In this document: positions 47,901 through 58,332 of the stretch, one piece after another
Numbering within the stretch: the stretch's first letter is position 1
How the letters are laid out: each line of letters opens with the position of its first letter
NCBI RefSeq assembly: GCF_026262505.1
Contig: NC_067206.1
Location: 25,497,896 to 25,561,895, forward strand
Source of the DNA: Trichomonas vaginalis G3
Taxonomy: Eukaryota; Parabasalia; Trichomonadida; Trichomonadidae
Length of the DNA stretch: 64,000 nt
Direction: 5' to 3'
Translations under genes and position numbers: made by a program
Notes under the pieces: generated by a model
The model's input: only the letters and a program-made list of their open reading frames with translations
Told to the model about the DNA's origin: nothing
Databases searched by the model: none

Positions 47901-48462
47901 TGACGGCATCTGTAATAGAGAAGATTCCTCCGCTTGATTGTCCATCATTGAAAAGAGAAGAGATATCCCAGACACGAACAGAGTCATCAAGGGATGCGGA
48001 TAAAACAAGAGGAAGAGTGGGATGGAAGAATGCGGACATGACGTAGTGGTTGTGGCCCGAAATTGATGTTAAGCACAAATTCGTTTCGTAATTCCAAATT
48101 CTGATGGTTTGGTCGTCAGATGCTGAAACAAGGAATGGCTTTGTTGGATGGAATTGTACTGTACGGATGTAGTCGAGGTGTTCTGTAAATGTTGCGATAC
48201 AACGCTGCTCATCGTAATTAAAAATCTTAATGCATGTATCATCTGCACCTGCTGCAAATAATGGAAGTGAAGGATGGAAGCAGGCTGTGCGGACTGGGAC
48301 GGTAAATTCGTTATATCTTTGAATTTCTACTCCTACTTCGTAGTCGTAGATAATGATTTCTCCGGTATGGAAGGATGCCAAAAGCCATGGACGAGAATCA
48401 TGGAAGCATAGAGATTTAACCCTTCCGGATTGTATCTCAAGCTTGACGTGCATTTTTGACAT
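44989..48462 (-). CDS. COPA: Coatomer subunit alpha (alpha-COP)
   Basis: This is the large scaffold subunit of the COPI coat, which returns vesicles from Golgi to ER. The N-terminal 300 residues are six to seven WD40 repeats (for example FLVSASDDQTIRIWNYETNL and AVSCSDDESVKIWRI). They form the propeller that binds dilysine cargo tails. The alpha-solenoid follows, with LAMESGNLELGVDAATELAD and GNMERLAFLYLISGQTQKL, then an acidic linker (DDDDDVENDDEENGW) and the COPI C-terminal domain. This last domain includes a zinc-like C-x2-C ... C-x2-C set (VSCPFCGATY, ELCSVCQLSK). I place the start at MSKMHVKLEIQS (48462), since the upstream ten codons are not conserved-looking. At 1157 residues it is close to the usual size, and it is intact. 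Confidence 0.95.
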   Translation of the reverse strand: MSKMHVKLEIQSGRVKSLCFHDSRPWLLASFHTGEIIIYDYEVGVEIQRYNEFTVPVRTACFHPSLPLFAAGADDTCIKIFNYDEQRCIATFTEHLDYIRTVQFHPTKPFLVSASDDQTIRIWNYETNLCLTSISGHNHYVMSAFFHPTLPLVLSASLDDSVRVWDISSLFNDGQSSGGIFSITDAVMKFTQEEHTAGVNWAAWHPNKPMAVSCSDDESVKIWRIVETEMSLVATLRGHTGNISCACFMPNMDLVLSCSEDQTVRVWDSKRFVHLSKYKSEGNRFWCVAAHPVKPIFAAGHDNGLVIYSVTKNAPAYDTVDGNIYYYKENAIRAYNIKDESDGVTGYIKQRSSTSRQSPIDPKPTTVSYNPTHKVFLVGYPDRIEIVPANGKPGDDNQVIQGFNPVWIGRNQFVFQTDSQTQNISLREIGGSSTSTLTLKCRKIFPGPPGTIFGTDGETLFRYDIMRRSQISQTHLSNIKNIIMSPDRKHIGMLTSTDVIISDIDFNNITKVTEVVKTKSGVWFDSNVFVYSTRTHVKYLLINGEGGTLKSTPQTLYVAAISDKLYGLNIQDTVRKFPIDTLEIKFRLAIMENRIDAVVATLRSAKVCSTSIIDYLHKHGHPEIAVQFVHQPRAKFDLAMESGNLELGVDAATELADPVIWDRIADEAMAQGRFTVAEQAFKKSGNMERLAFLYLISGQTQKLNSLKVDDSLSLQRAIWSNDFKTEAILLHDVAPSIAYIAADGDDSLQSSIQVPDEIKDELKKFAKHEITSSPLKTVEKLEDWPTLYINRPKYVVTPGSQHDDDDDVENDDEENGWNFNEEAAEAKEENGEEDDDEENGWDMDDIQFDVTASPGQGAAAGFIVPSPGQSVSSQWMEGVEIAGQYAAAGEFGLALQVLSEQIALINAEPLKEHFVASYIASHVSIPALACAPPIISPLTAKFLKRKAPSPYFSIERMEKMIEEGSKLMTKGKFNAAKSIFLSLLQSIPIASVSTVEEQRKVIDAVEICRKYVIAAMLGIAQNSIKKPDKRKLEYLLYIYALKLDEKMQNIALNLAVNIATTLGCFKTALMFATDERTRKVIESKSQGNKTDAVKVDFTPVGNFEVCCNELVQIPIGEQKVSCPFCGATYKASHANELCSVCQLSKVGGIGTGLKINN

Positions 48463-48955
48463 TTTAAAAAAAATTATCGTTCTGATTCTCAATTTTACTC
48501 CGAAAAATGAAATCAGTGACCAATTTCATTATAATGAGTTAAGCAAGTGCATATTTCTAGCGATTTTTACTTTTATCCTATATTTTGCTTCATATTTTAA
48601 ATTAAATTTGTTCAGTTTATCTATAAACCTTAATTAATCATATGTATATCATTTACTTATGAGAATTGGGGAATATACTCTGATATGAATAGTTAATAAG
48701 CAAAAAATATATGGGATTTATCAACAATAACACTTATTGATATGGAGCAGTTACAATATAAGCTTTTTAGAAGAATGTTTGGCAGAAATTAGTAATAGTA
48801 TTGATATAATAATAGTTTTTGAAATTTAGAAAATTATTTCAATCGATTTGCAGTAGTATTTTGTTTAATATCAATATTGATATACTATGCCAATTAATAA
48901 TTTACTATTCTTAAATCAGAAATAAGAAAGGGCGAGAAGCGAGTATTGAACCTAG
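48463..48955. other. Divergent host promoter region
   Basis: This AT-rich stretch lies between coatomer alpha (minus) and the ankyrin/zinc-finger gene (plus). On the minus strand a TCATTTTTC (48510-48502) about 40 bp upstream of the coatomer ATG is a possible initiator. None was clear for the plus-strand gene. Confidence 0.5.
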
Positions 48956-51900
48956 ATGGAGTGGGTTGTAAAATACATTATTGAAAATAACCCAGAAGCA
49001 CTTGTTGAACTATCTAAAATTCGTGTACGCACACATAGACAAATTCCTTGCGATTTTGAAGGCCAGATTTTAGATCTTCATCAGCCACTCCCACTGCATC
49101 TGGCTATATTTTTAGGGAGAAAAGAAATAATTGACGCTTTAATTTACGTTGGAGCAAACATTAACGAAATAGATCCAAATTCAAAATGCTCTCCACTTCA
49201 TATCGCAGCATATGCTAATGACATTTATACTACAAGAGTACTTGTAAAGAAAAGGGCAAACGTAAACACTCTTAATGGTCAAAGAGAAATGCCATTACAT
49301 ATTGCTACTAAGTTAATGAATTATGAAATAGTTAAGATACTTGTTGATAATGGCGCTGATATTAACCAGCAAGATATACATGGCTACTCTCCATTATATC
49401 GTGCTATAGATAGAGGCGATACAAATGCAGTAACGTACTTTGTCAAGCATAAAGCACGAACAGATTTAGTTACTGAGAAAAAGCTCAATGCTTTAAATTT
49501 GGCTCAACAAAATTTCCAAAATTCAGTCATAGAAATATTAACAGGAAAATCACCTCTTCTCAAAGTCATTACAAATGAACTAATTGTAGGACCTTACGCT
49601 CGATTTGATATGTATCCTAATATTGACGACTTTCCAATACCAAGACTACCAGCTACAGATCCATTTGACGGACCTAAATATCCAGAGCGTGAATATAATG
49701 AGCCTGAAACAGATCATTACCAAGCACAACCAGATTATCGTGCTAGATTCTCAAACGACAACTACCGTGAACGTGAACCACAAGAGTTTGAGCGACCAAG
49801 AACCTATAATCAACATCAAAGGTTTACAGATCGAAATCTTGACAGAAATGATCAAGAACAGCCTCATAGAAACCAAGAATATTCTCAAAACAGATACCAA
49901 AATGATTACAATCGTGATTCAAACCAAAGAAGAAATGATTATCGTGAAAGAAATCAAAGAGATAATAATTCATCAAAATTCGAGCCATATACACCAGAAA
50001 GTTCTCAGACTAATCAGACAAAGCCACATCCACAAGAAAAACCACAACAAGTCCAAAATAAACCTTCGGAAAAAATTACGATCCAAGTTGGTACTCAAAA
50101 ACAGGCTCCAAGGCCAGAACAAGTACAGAAAACTGAAAAACCGCGTTCTACTTTTGAAAAACCTCAAAAAGAAAAACCAATTTTACAAGTTGGCGTTCAA
50201 AAGCAAGTTCCTAAGCCACCAGCCCAACCAGTTAAAGAGAAGCCACAAAATGTTCCAAAACCATCTGATTTTGTCAATAATAAATCAGACCATCAAGAAC
50301 ATCGTCCTCCTAAGAAGAAAGAGAGGTCAACACCAGACTTTACAGAATACAGAGGCTCTGCAAACAAGAGATCTGTTCCTGACTTTGCCGAATACAGACC
50401 TCAACAAAACAAATTCAACATAGAAGTCAAGAAGAACGACACGTCCAAGCTTGAAATCGTCAAGTCAAGCTCCACCAATGATATTCCTAAAGAAGAGGAT
50501 AATAAGGTTAGATCTGCTACAACAAAGTCCGGAAAGACAATTACAATTGAGAAACCAACTCTCATTGTACAGCCTAAAGCAGTTGAAGCTCCAAAGCCAT
50601 CAATTTTAGAAAAATCTGCTTTCAAAATTCAATTTCCAGACAAAGGACAAAAACTTCAGATTCCTAAGCTAAACATTACTATAGCCGAAACAACAAAGAA
50701 AGAAGAGTTCATTTCTTGTCCAGCTTGTAGTTTCATTAGTGCCAAAATTGAATATCTTCTTGAACACTTCATCCAGAGCCATCACATGACCACTGACTTC
50801 GAAGACAAGTTCCTTTTATCGAAATCGACCAAGACACAAACAGCTGTCTGTTCAGTTTGCAACGGTGAGTTTCCAATTACTCAATTTCGAATCCATGTAT
50901 GCAGAGACCACACAAATGATGTTCTACTGTTTATTGGTGATATGTCTAATACATCAAAGATCTCAGCTTTCTGCAGGAAACAACGCAAACCAGCCAAAAA
51001 CGAAGAAGAAGAAAAAACAGAAAAAATTGAAAAACAAGATGAAACAAAAAGTGACGAAAAATCTGACGAATCAGAAGAACTCAGCGAAGTATCATCAGAT
51101 GAAGAGCTCAGTGATGTTTCCAGTGGATATTCAGAAGACTCTGATGATCCAGAAGCCGAAGCATACATGGCATTTGTTACATCAACAATTGACATGAAAG
51201 GGTTGAGTGCTGCAAAGAAATCTGAGAAAGACAATGAAGAAATTGTTGTTCAGAAGCAAGAAGTGAAAGAAGAAGTCATCAATGAACCTGTCAAAGAAGA
51301 AATAGAAGCAGTAAATTATATCACTTTACTTGAAAATCTTGATTACGTTGAGAAATTGATGACATCAGCGAAATTCATCCAAATTAATCCTGTTCCTCAC
51401 TGCTGTCTCTGCCAAAAGGATTTCACAAGCACAGTATCACTCATGAAACACTGTATGGATAACCACACACCGAAATTCACTCCACAATTCTTAAAAGTCC
51501 TTGATTTCATAATCCCTGGAATTACTTTTGAAAAAAGTGACAATGAATTATTAATTGACCAAAATTTGAACATTTCTTTGTGCTGTTATCCAACACTCAA
51601 ATGTCCAACTAATCCACGTGTTGAGTATGAACTATCATTCCCTAATCTTTTGGCTTCTTTGATTGTTGAAGCTTTGGCAGCTGATAATCCACAACCAATG
51701 ATTTTCCCGAAGTATTTCGACAACACAGTACTGATGTTGAAGATACCTGTTCAAACACCATTCGTTGTCACAACATATGAGAACGAAACAGTGTTTGGAA
51801 TCGTATCAACTCCTCATCTTTCAGCTGATAAAATCAAAAACATTTTGAACCAAATTGCTGAATATCAGAGGAATCTTTCGGTATTGGCAATAAGATATAC

Positions 51901-52240
51901 GAATATATCTGATGATGGAATGATAGATGATGACATCTACAACATCGCTAACATGCAGGGATGCCATGTTTTGAGATCTGAAATATCTTATGACCAAGAT
52001 TTGAAGAGTTTCGATTCTTTCTTCTTCTGCAGTAGCTGGACAGAACAGACGAAAGAAAACATCAAGAATGATATAGGAGATATCTTCTATAACTGCGAAA
52101 TTTGCCAATGCGGCAAATGTGGTCAAACATTTCGTCACAATGATGAAAGTTTATGCAACGATGGAGAGCCACACACAGCAGATAGCACTATTTCTAGTGC
52201 AGAATTCTTTGAATTCATAGTAGATGAATTTCAAGGTTAA
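48956..52240 (+). CDS. Ankyrin-repeat and C2H2 zinc-finger protein
   Basis: This 1094-residue protein has four to five ankyrin repeats in residues about 45-190 (PLPLHLAIFLGRKEIIDALI, SPLHIAAYANDIYTTRVLV, MPLHIATKLMNYEIVKILVD, SPLYRAIDRGDTNAVTYFV). Residues about 215-580 are disordered, rich in Arg/Asn/Gln then Lys/Pro, and contain repeated KITIQVGTQKQAPRPEQ and ILQVGVQKQVPKPPA units. Three C2H2-type fingers follow (SCPACSFISAKIEYLLEHF, CSVCNGEFPITQFRIHVC, CCLCQKDFTSTVSLMKHC), with a very acidic Ser/Glu stretch between the second and third. The C-terminal 200 residues end in a Cys-rich CEICQCGKCGQTF. A DNA- or RNA-related regulatory role is plausible. No exact family was recognised. Confidence 0.8.
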   Translation: MEWVVKYIIENNPEALVELSKIRVRTHRQIPCDFEGQILDLHQPLPLHLAIFLGRKEIIDALIYVGANINEIDPNSKCSPLHIAAYANDIYTTRVLVKKRANVNTLNGQREMPLHIATKLMNYEIVKILVDNGADINQQDIHGYSPLYRAIDRGDTNAVTYFVKHKARTDLVTEKKLNALNLAQQNFQNSVIEILTGKSPLLKVITNELIVGPYARFDMYPNIDDFPIPRLPATDPFDGPKYPEREYNEPETDHYQAQPDYRARFSNDNYREREPQEFERPRTYNQHQRFTDRNLDRNDQEQPHRNQEYSQNRYQNDYNRDSNQRRNDYRERNQRDNNSSKFEPYTPESSQTNQTKPHPQEKPQQVQNKPSEKITIQVGTQKQAPRPEQVQKTEKPRSTFEKPQKEKPILQVGVQKQVPKPPAQPVKEKPQNVPKPSDFVNNKSDHQEHRPPKKKERSTPDFTEYRGSANKRSVPDFAEYRPQQNKFNIEVKKNDTSKLEIVKSSSTNDIPKEEDNKVRSATTKSGKTITIEKPTLIVQPKAVEAPKPSILEKSAFKIQFPDKGQKLQIPKLNITIAETTKKEEFISCPACSFISAKIEYLLEHFIQSHHMTTDFEDKFLLSKSTKTQTAVCSVCNGEFPITQFRIHVCRDHTNDVLLFIGDMSNTSKISAFCRKQRKPAKNEEEEKTEKIEKQDETKSDEKSDESEELSEVSSDEELSDVSSGYSEDSDDPEAEAYMAFVTSTIDMKGLSAAKKSEKDNEEIVVQKQEVKEEVINEPVKEEIEAVNYITLLENLDYVEKLMTSAKFIQINPVPHCCLCQKDFTSTVSLMKHCMDNHTPKFTPQFLKVLDFIIPGITFEKSDNELLIDQNLNISLCCYPTLKCPTNPRVEYELSFPNLLASLIVEALAADNPQPMIFPKYFDNTVLMLKIPVQTPFVVTTYENETVFGIVSTPHLSADKIKNILNQIAEYQRNLSVLAIRYTNISDDGMIDDDIYNIANMQGCHVLRSEISYDQDLKSFDSFFFCSSWTEQTKENIKNDIGDIFYNCEICQCGKCGQTFRHNDESLCNDGEPHTADSTISSAEFFEFIVDEFQG

Positions 52241-52853
52241 ATTTCAATTTTTTTTTCTAATCTAATTTACAGTAAAGTAATTATTATTTAAGGTAATTCC
52301 ATTTCATGCGTCAAATCTTGAAATATGAGTAACATTATTATAAATTTTTTGATTATATGATAATTTCAAGTTTTCGGTTTGATTTCGGTACTATTTTACC
52401 AACAGTGAGGGAGTGCTTACTACGAGTGAACCCCGACTTTCAACCATTATTTCGGAAGATTGAAATACGCCTTCTAACTTAAATAGAAGAGATCACAAGT
52501 CCATGATACCATAAACGATCAGATTGCATGTATTAATTGAGCTTAATTATAAGGTCAGGATCCTCTGAAACAATTTTACAGAAATGTCATTTTTTTTCTT
52601 TTCGCCTAAAACTTTGATTATTTTTTATCTATATCTAAATGGCAACAAAAATAATTCCAGTCAGCTTCAGCTGATAGAATGTGAAGTGACACATTCAAAA
52701 AATATTTTATCATAATTCAATTTATCATTTATGGAAACATACACATACTAAAATCTAATCGATTTTGATAATATTCGCTCTCCTTCAGAATTTTTTTATC
52801 CTGGAGAAATGCATCGACTAATCTGAATCATGATTAGAAATACTCAATAAATC
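52241..52853. other. Host intergenic region before copy 2
   Basis: No supported open frame. A less AT-biased stretch (about 52400-52530, with AGTGAACCCCGACTTTCAAC) was checked for tRNA boxes and none fitted. Confidence 0.55.
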
Positions 52854-52880
52854 AAAAAAAAAAAAAAAAAAAAAAAAAAA
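52854..52880. repeat. A27 homopolymer abutting the copy 2 tip
   Basis: Twenty-seven A directly precede the element tip GGAAGTGGGG, mirroring the T17 outside copy 1. Confidence 0.8.
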
Positions 52881-52969
52881 GGAAGTGGGGCTTCCAGGCA
52901 CTTCGTGCCCTCTAGCCCCGAAGATGTTTAGTATAAATGAAGTTCTTATATACGGGTCTTCCAGGAGCT

Positions 52970-53223
52970 TTTCACAAATTATATATGTTTTCATGTTTTG
53001 TCAAGACTTCTTCGTAAATGTTTTGTCAAGACTTCTTCGTAAATGTTTTGTCAAGACTTCTTCATCGTAACGAGTGTAAATGAACCAAAAATATATTTTA
53101 TGTTAGAATGTTAGATCTAACACGTTTTCTAACATGTTTTCTAACATCGTAGAAAACTCATGATTTCATCGTAAATGTTTTGTCAAGACTTCTTCATCGT
53201 AAATGTTTTTAACTTCACTTAAA
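52970..53223. repeat. 25-bp units and palindrome at the copy 2 end
   Basis: This starts with CTTTTCACAAATTATATATG, a sequence otherwise found near the opposite end of copy 1 (6171-6190). It continues with three 25-bp GTCAAGACTTCTTCGTAAATG units, a GTTAGATCTAAC block (about 53108) and another 25-bp unit. Copy 1 has none of these at the corresponding end. Confidence 0.75.
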
Positions 53224-56200
53224 ATGCCACGTAAGCTACGTAAGAATATACGTAAGAGGAAGAGAGCATTGAAACATCCAATAGTAAAACTGACACCACA
53301 ACAACAGTTGCAACAACAAATGCTGAATGACCCCACTATGTTGCAACAAATGTCAAGCAATCCTATGCTTTTAAACCGAGTTGTTGGTGCACAGAGTGGA
53401 GGTTTAAGAGCGGCACTTTTAGCGAAAATGGCAGGCTATGGTGGAGCTGCAGACGGAACAGCATATAACCCTCAAAGTCAAATGAATTTGAGTTCACTCA
53501 AAAATCAAATAGCAGATGTCAAAAAGTCAAACATAGACATACAGAAGCAAATAGGTGAAAACGAAAAGAAACTAGAATATGACAGACACACAAAGAAACT
53601 CAATGAGTTAAACGTAGAGAAAAAGAAGAAAGAAGAACAACTGAAAGAACTAAGTACAGAGGAATATGCGAAAAAAGTGTCAGAAAAAGCAGCAGAAGTA
53701 GCAAAAATGGAACAAGATGTCATAAATTTGAAAAACCATACTACTCGATATAAAGTACTGAAAGATGAAGAGATAAAACAAAAAGCCCTGAAGACATATA
53801 TGGATAGCGATGAGTATAAAAAGGAAGTTGAAGCAAATGTAAAGGCAGAAAAACTTTTACAGTTGCAAAACCAAACCGTACAGTATGAAAACTTAGCACA
53901 AGAAAGTAAAAATAACGACGCGGCTATGCAAAAGGCAATGAAAAGCGCAGAATATATAAAAGCTAACAATGACTGGTTAGATGCCCAAGCCAACGCTAAA
54001 GCAGCCCAACTCATAGGGTCAATAAGGACAAAAATACAAGCGGATGAAGACAGTTCAAATGAAGCTTTAACGAATGCTGACTTTAAGAACGCCTTCGAAG
54101 CTCTTCATAGTAAGGTGAAACAAGTGAACGACTTCTCATCTGGAAAGAAACTGAAGTCTGAAGGTTTCGACAACGAGTTAAGAGAAGTAGCACAAAATAT
54201 GACGAAAATAACAGATGCAGCAACGAGACAGGCAGTTCAAAGTGCCTATGACGCCGTTAGAGCAACTGTTGTGAAAAGTCAAGAAAAAGAGTTACAACAG
54301 ACCAAAACAGACCTAGTAAATGCTTTCTTAAAAACGAAAAGTCAGGTAGGACATTACGCTGCAGATGGAACATATGTGCCAGCTGGTGGAACTTATATAC
54401 CACCAAACCCTCCAAGAGAAGCACCTGCACCAGGACTACCTAAAACATTTACATCGTCACATGGACATAGACACAGGCATGCACAACAACCACCTCCACA
54501 ACCAGCACAGCAACCAACACAACAACCACAAACAGAGCAAGGACATAAAAGAAGTAGAGAACAAGGAAACCAAGAATTCTTAAAAATGCTTAAAGAAGAG
54601 TGTGGTTTCCCAGATACTGTTGACTTTAGTGACAGATATAAAGAAGCTATTGGAAAGTTCAAGGATGGAAATACTGACCCGAACCTATTTAGCTTTATGG
54701 CTCAGCACCAAAACGGATATAATCTCAAACCTGGAAAATACAAGCTCGCTAAGGGATATGATTTAATAGCATATCATCCAAATGACATGGATGAATTTAC
54801 TCCGAGATATTTGATGTCAGAGCTAAATGACAATTCAACTTTCGTCATGAAACGCGTAAAAAATAGAGACGGAACGAAAGAACAAAAGCTTATGAATGCG
54901 GATGACGTAGATAGGGAAATTGTTGAAAACGGTCTCGGAATATATGAAATGCCAGCAGATGAGGTACAAGAAACTCCACAGGAAGAAGTTCAGATACAAC
55001 CAGACATGGAAGAAATAGTTCAGCAACAACAGCTAGAAGAGCCTGAAGGAAACGAACAAGTCCCTCCTTTGGAAACTAACTTCACAGAACTAGATGAAGA
55101 TTTGGAACAGCCGAAAAATCTTGACCCTCAACAAGAGTATGCGGAGAATATGGAATATTTCCAAGAGTCTAAAAAAAATTCGGCTGACATAGTAGAAGAA
55201 TATCGAAAAATGTTTGCCGACATACAAAAGACTCCAGCACCAGATGAAAATATTCAGCATAGAATGGAAGCACTGAAAGAAAATGTACACAAATACAACA
55301 ACCCTTTTTACTTACGAGCATTTAACGTTCAATCTTCGGATGAACTCGGTGAAAATAAAAGGTTAAATTTCAAGAAAACATATAGAAATGAAACATTGTT
55401 TAAAGTTCATTCAGAACCTAACCAAGATGGAAACAAACCTACTTTTGTTTCTGCAGACGATGGAACTACAATGAGATGGGGTCATAAAGCTAACCCGGAT
55501 AGGTGGTTCATAAACTTACAACCACAATTCCAAGAAGTTGTAGACGCAATGGAAGTCAATGGTGAACCAGATATAGCTGGTATTTTAAGCGCGGCTTTAA
55601 TGCCATTGAAAGATATGAAACATGCAGATATTTTGGACCAGTATGAAATGAACATGGCTGATGGAAATATAACACCTGACGTTCTAGAACATTTATCTCA
55701 AAGAACTACACAGAACCATAGAGATGGTATATTTGGTGAAGAGTTTAGAAAGAAAGTTAGGGAGAGCGAAGGAAGAGAACCTATTGTACATGACCTTGCA
55801 AACGAAAGTTTGCAAAATGTCATAAAAACTTACTTTGCAGACAATGAACCGAGAAGGGATGAATATTTAAGAAAACTCAAATGGACAGTACAAATGAAAT
55901 GTTAGTATTAAAAACATGTTCCTTGACAAAATAAAACCAACTACAGAAATAAACGACGCAAGACTGAAAGATTGGGTAGAAGCTTTCCCATTCACAAAAG
56001 ATATAGTTGGTAACATGGAAAGAAAACCAGAATGGCTACAAAAACATATATTTGGAAACGAGCATATTCCATATGGACAGGCACTGTTTGAAGAGCTTGA
56101 ACCGGAAACTCAGGAAAGAGTCATGCAAACAATACGCGAAGACTCAAATACAGACTATGACAAACTCTTTCTAGGATATAGGTTACCTGAGATGGGCGAC

Positions 56201-56368
56201 CAGAGCCAAAAGGCAAAAAGGACATGGGAAATTTACAACATACTAGATGAACATAATGCAAAGATGCAACAACTTCAAGCAGAGGGCAATGAAGGAAAAA
56301 GAAGAGTTAAAAACTCAGTCAGGAAGAAAGTAAAGCTTGGTCCACGTGGGTTCTATTATGACATATAA
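53224..56368 (+). pseudogene. Copy 2 homologue of the 1116-residue protein
   Basis: It starts MPRKLRKNIRKRKRALKHP, like copy 1, after a short in-frame upstream ATG at 53203 that copy 1 lacks. The frame is open to 55905, where the loss of one C in CCAAATG shifts it; the rest is open from 55916 to 56368. Compared with copy 1 it has fewer GGTYIPA and PTVQNTA units and lacks 29 residues near the C-terminus, between AEG and NEGKRR. Confidence 0.8.
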
Positions 56369-56400
56369 ATCCAACTATTCTATATTTTTACTCATATGAA

Positions 56401-58001
56401 ATGTACGCCGCTCAGAATATAACGCCAACAGTTTTGGATGCAATGAACGGAAATGTTTCCGAATGGTATAACGAATGCGACAATGCCATTAGAAGGTCAG
56501 AAATAGTTCTGGAACTTACGAATATACAACTGCTGTTTCTTATGGAAATGTAGGTGAGTTTGGAGAAGGTTCTTCAACAACAGTAGATATTGCTTGCGAC
56601 AGGTTTCATATAATTTCTATTGACAACTCTTTCTTATACGTGGAACAAGACATTGAAATAAAACCTTCTGCCAAGTTGTCTGACAAGAAAGGTTGCAATG
56701 GAATTTCTATGTCGGATACCAATATGCTCCAGAAGTTTTCATGGATATAAGATATATTCTAACTCTGACTTAGTTCAAACAGTAACATGGGCAAACTATG
56801 AATGGTTCGCTTTAAGAAACTCAGTACAACCACAAGCTAGAGAACAAACAGACCAGTACGCCACCATTGAGAAAATAAGAAGACTTGACCCTAACGTTCC
56901 AGGAGTTTATGTTAACCTTTCTGGACAAACTGCAGCAGCAGTAACCAAAGTAAAATTGAAACTTAGAGTTCCTTTGTCATCTTTCCTCATCTTCAGGTTT
57001 TAAGATACTTGCCAAACTGGGCAGGAAAAATTCTATCGAACTTACTCCAAGCAAAAATAACTTAGTCATTGCACCAACGCAAGACCCATTCACTCTTACA
57101 GAAGTAGTGGAACAAATAAAATGTCATTCGCCGACTTTTGCAAAAACAAAGTTGACTTAGACTTTGGTTTCTCAAACCTCAACACTGAAGTAAACTATTA
57201 TTTCAATGCTGCTGGAGATGCTTGGGACCCAGTTAAGTTCACATGCGAAAAATTTGAATGCAAGAGAATAGAAAGCAGACTTGCAGTCTATATGTTGGAC
57301 CCAGATATTTCAAATGCTTTAGCTGCCAAATATATTGCAGTTCCACTTATGTTCCCTATACACCAAATATCTGTCAAAGACTTTGCAGGTGAATTGGAAA
57401 CCAAAGTGCTGACCCAGGTGCAAGAACAGATATTGCCTTAACAACTGCAATGAAACATGCAGATACTATGTTTGTACTGTTCAGACGAACTATAAATGAC
57501 TATTCTTGCTTCTACAACCCTGGTATTAAATATCATATAAACATAGATGGCAAATATTATCCAAGAGAAGAATATTCTACAGTTGAGGATATGAGGTCAT
57601 ACAACTTGACATTAGATGCTATGAACTTTAACAACAACTTCACAACAACCATTAACCCTGAAATGCAAAGTTCTATTATGCCATATGTGAAAGTATGGAC
57701 TCATACAGGAGGTCAAAAAACTCAATATACAAATGGAGACCGTTCAAACTTTTGGCTTGGCATTCCATTTGCTGACTCAGAAGACTTTATGGGTGGTATT
57801 TCAACTGTTGGTACAGTTCAAATACAATATACTGGTGACAGAGACGGTCCAGATGAATTGAAAGCAAAGAAGTTTACAAAACCAATAGCACTTTTCACGG
57901 AAGATGCTCTTTTGAAGATTCGTTCGATGAAACCTGCTGGGGCTCCTCAGATTGGTATAACGACAGCTTCCATCGAGCAGATTTTGGCAGCAGGTCAGTA
58001 A
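56401..58001 (+). pseudogene. Copy 2 major capsid gene, multiple frameshifts
   Basis: It begins MYAAQNITPTVLDAMNGN and ends at the same residues as copy 1. Open pieces are 56698-57003, 57121-57441 and 57450-58001. At least six single-base indels, several in short homopolymers, break it. No functional capsid protein can be made from this copy. Confidence 0.85.
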
Positions 58002-58314
58002 GTTGTTCTTGAACTGACTTCTCTCCGTCAAATATTGACAGTACGCCAGTTTTGACATAAAATTGTATTATAAACTTACCTTTAGAAATATCTGTAAGTT
58101 TTGTTGTTATATTTTTGTCTGCTTCAAGAACTTTCACCATTTCAGTTATACCAACTTTCTTTGCTTTATGAAAATATTTAGGTTCAGCAAAGACTGCTAT
58201 TCTATAACATTTACCATTGTTTGTATAAAGAACTATTCTGTCAATGTATTTGTATTGTTTGTGTGTGTAAACTTTGTTTTGCTTCAATTCAAAGAGATAC
58301 TCAAATACGTCCAT
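57895..58314 (-). CDS. Unknown 139-residue element protein, intact in copy 2
   Basis: It begins MDVFEYLFELKQNKVYTHKQ and contains RIVLYTNNGKCYRIAVFAEP and FIIQFYVKTGVLSIFDGEKS. It is divergent from the 194-residue gene across an 18-bp spacer, and its 3' end overlaps 107 bp of the major capsid gene on the opposite strand. The frameshifted copy 1 version (25083-25523) supports it as a real gene. Function unknown. Confidence 0.7.
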   Translation of the reverse strand: MDVFEYLFELKQNKVYTHKQYKYIDRIVLYTNNGKCYRIAVFAEPKYFHKAKKVGITEMVKVLEADKNITTKLTDISKGKFIIQFYVKTGVLSIFDGEKSVQEQLTDLLPKSARWKLSLYQSEEPQQVSSNESSKEHLP

Positions 58315-58332
58315 CTTTTTATTCTTAGTAAA

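Noticed and set aside
49605..50423. Second plus-strand frame inside the ankyrin/zinc-finger gene
   Set aside because: It is an Ile/Lys/Gln-rich shadow of the low-complexity linker, without start context.
52400..52560. Less AT-rich stretch as a tRNA or other small RNA gene
   Set aside because: No B-box like GGTTCGAATCC and no cloverleaf could be drawn; evidence is too weak.
30658..52880. Poly-A/T tracts as evidence of retroposed genes or LINE insertions
   Set aside because: The tracts abut the tips of DNA elements with inverted repeats; no reverse transcriptase or processed gene lies beside them.
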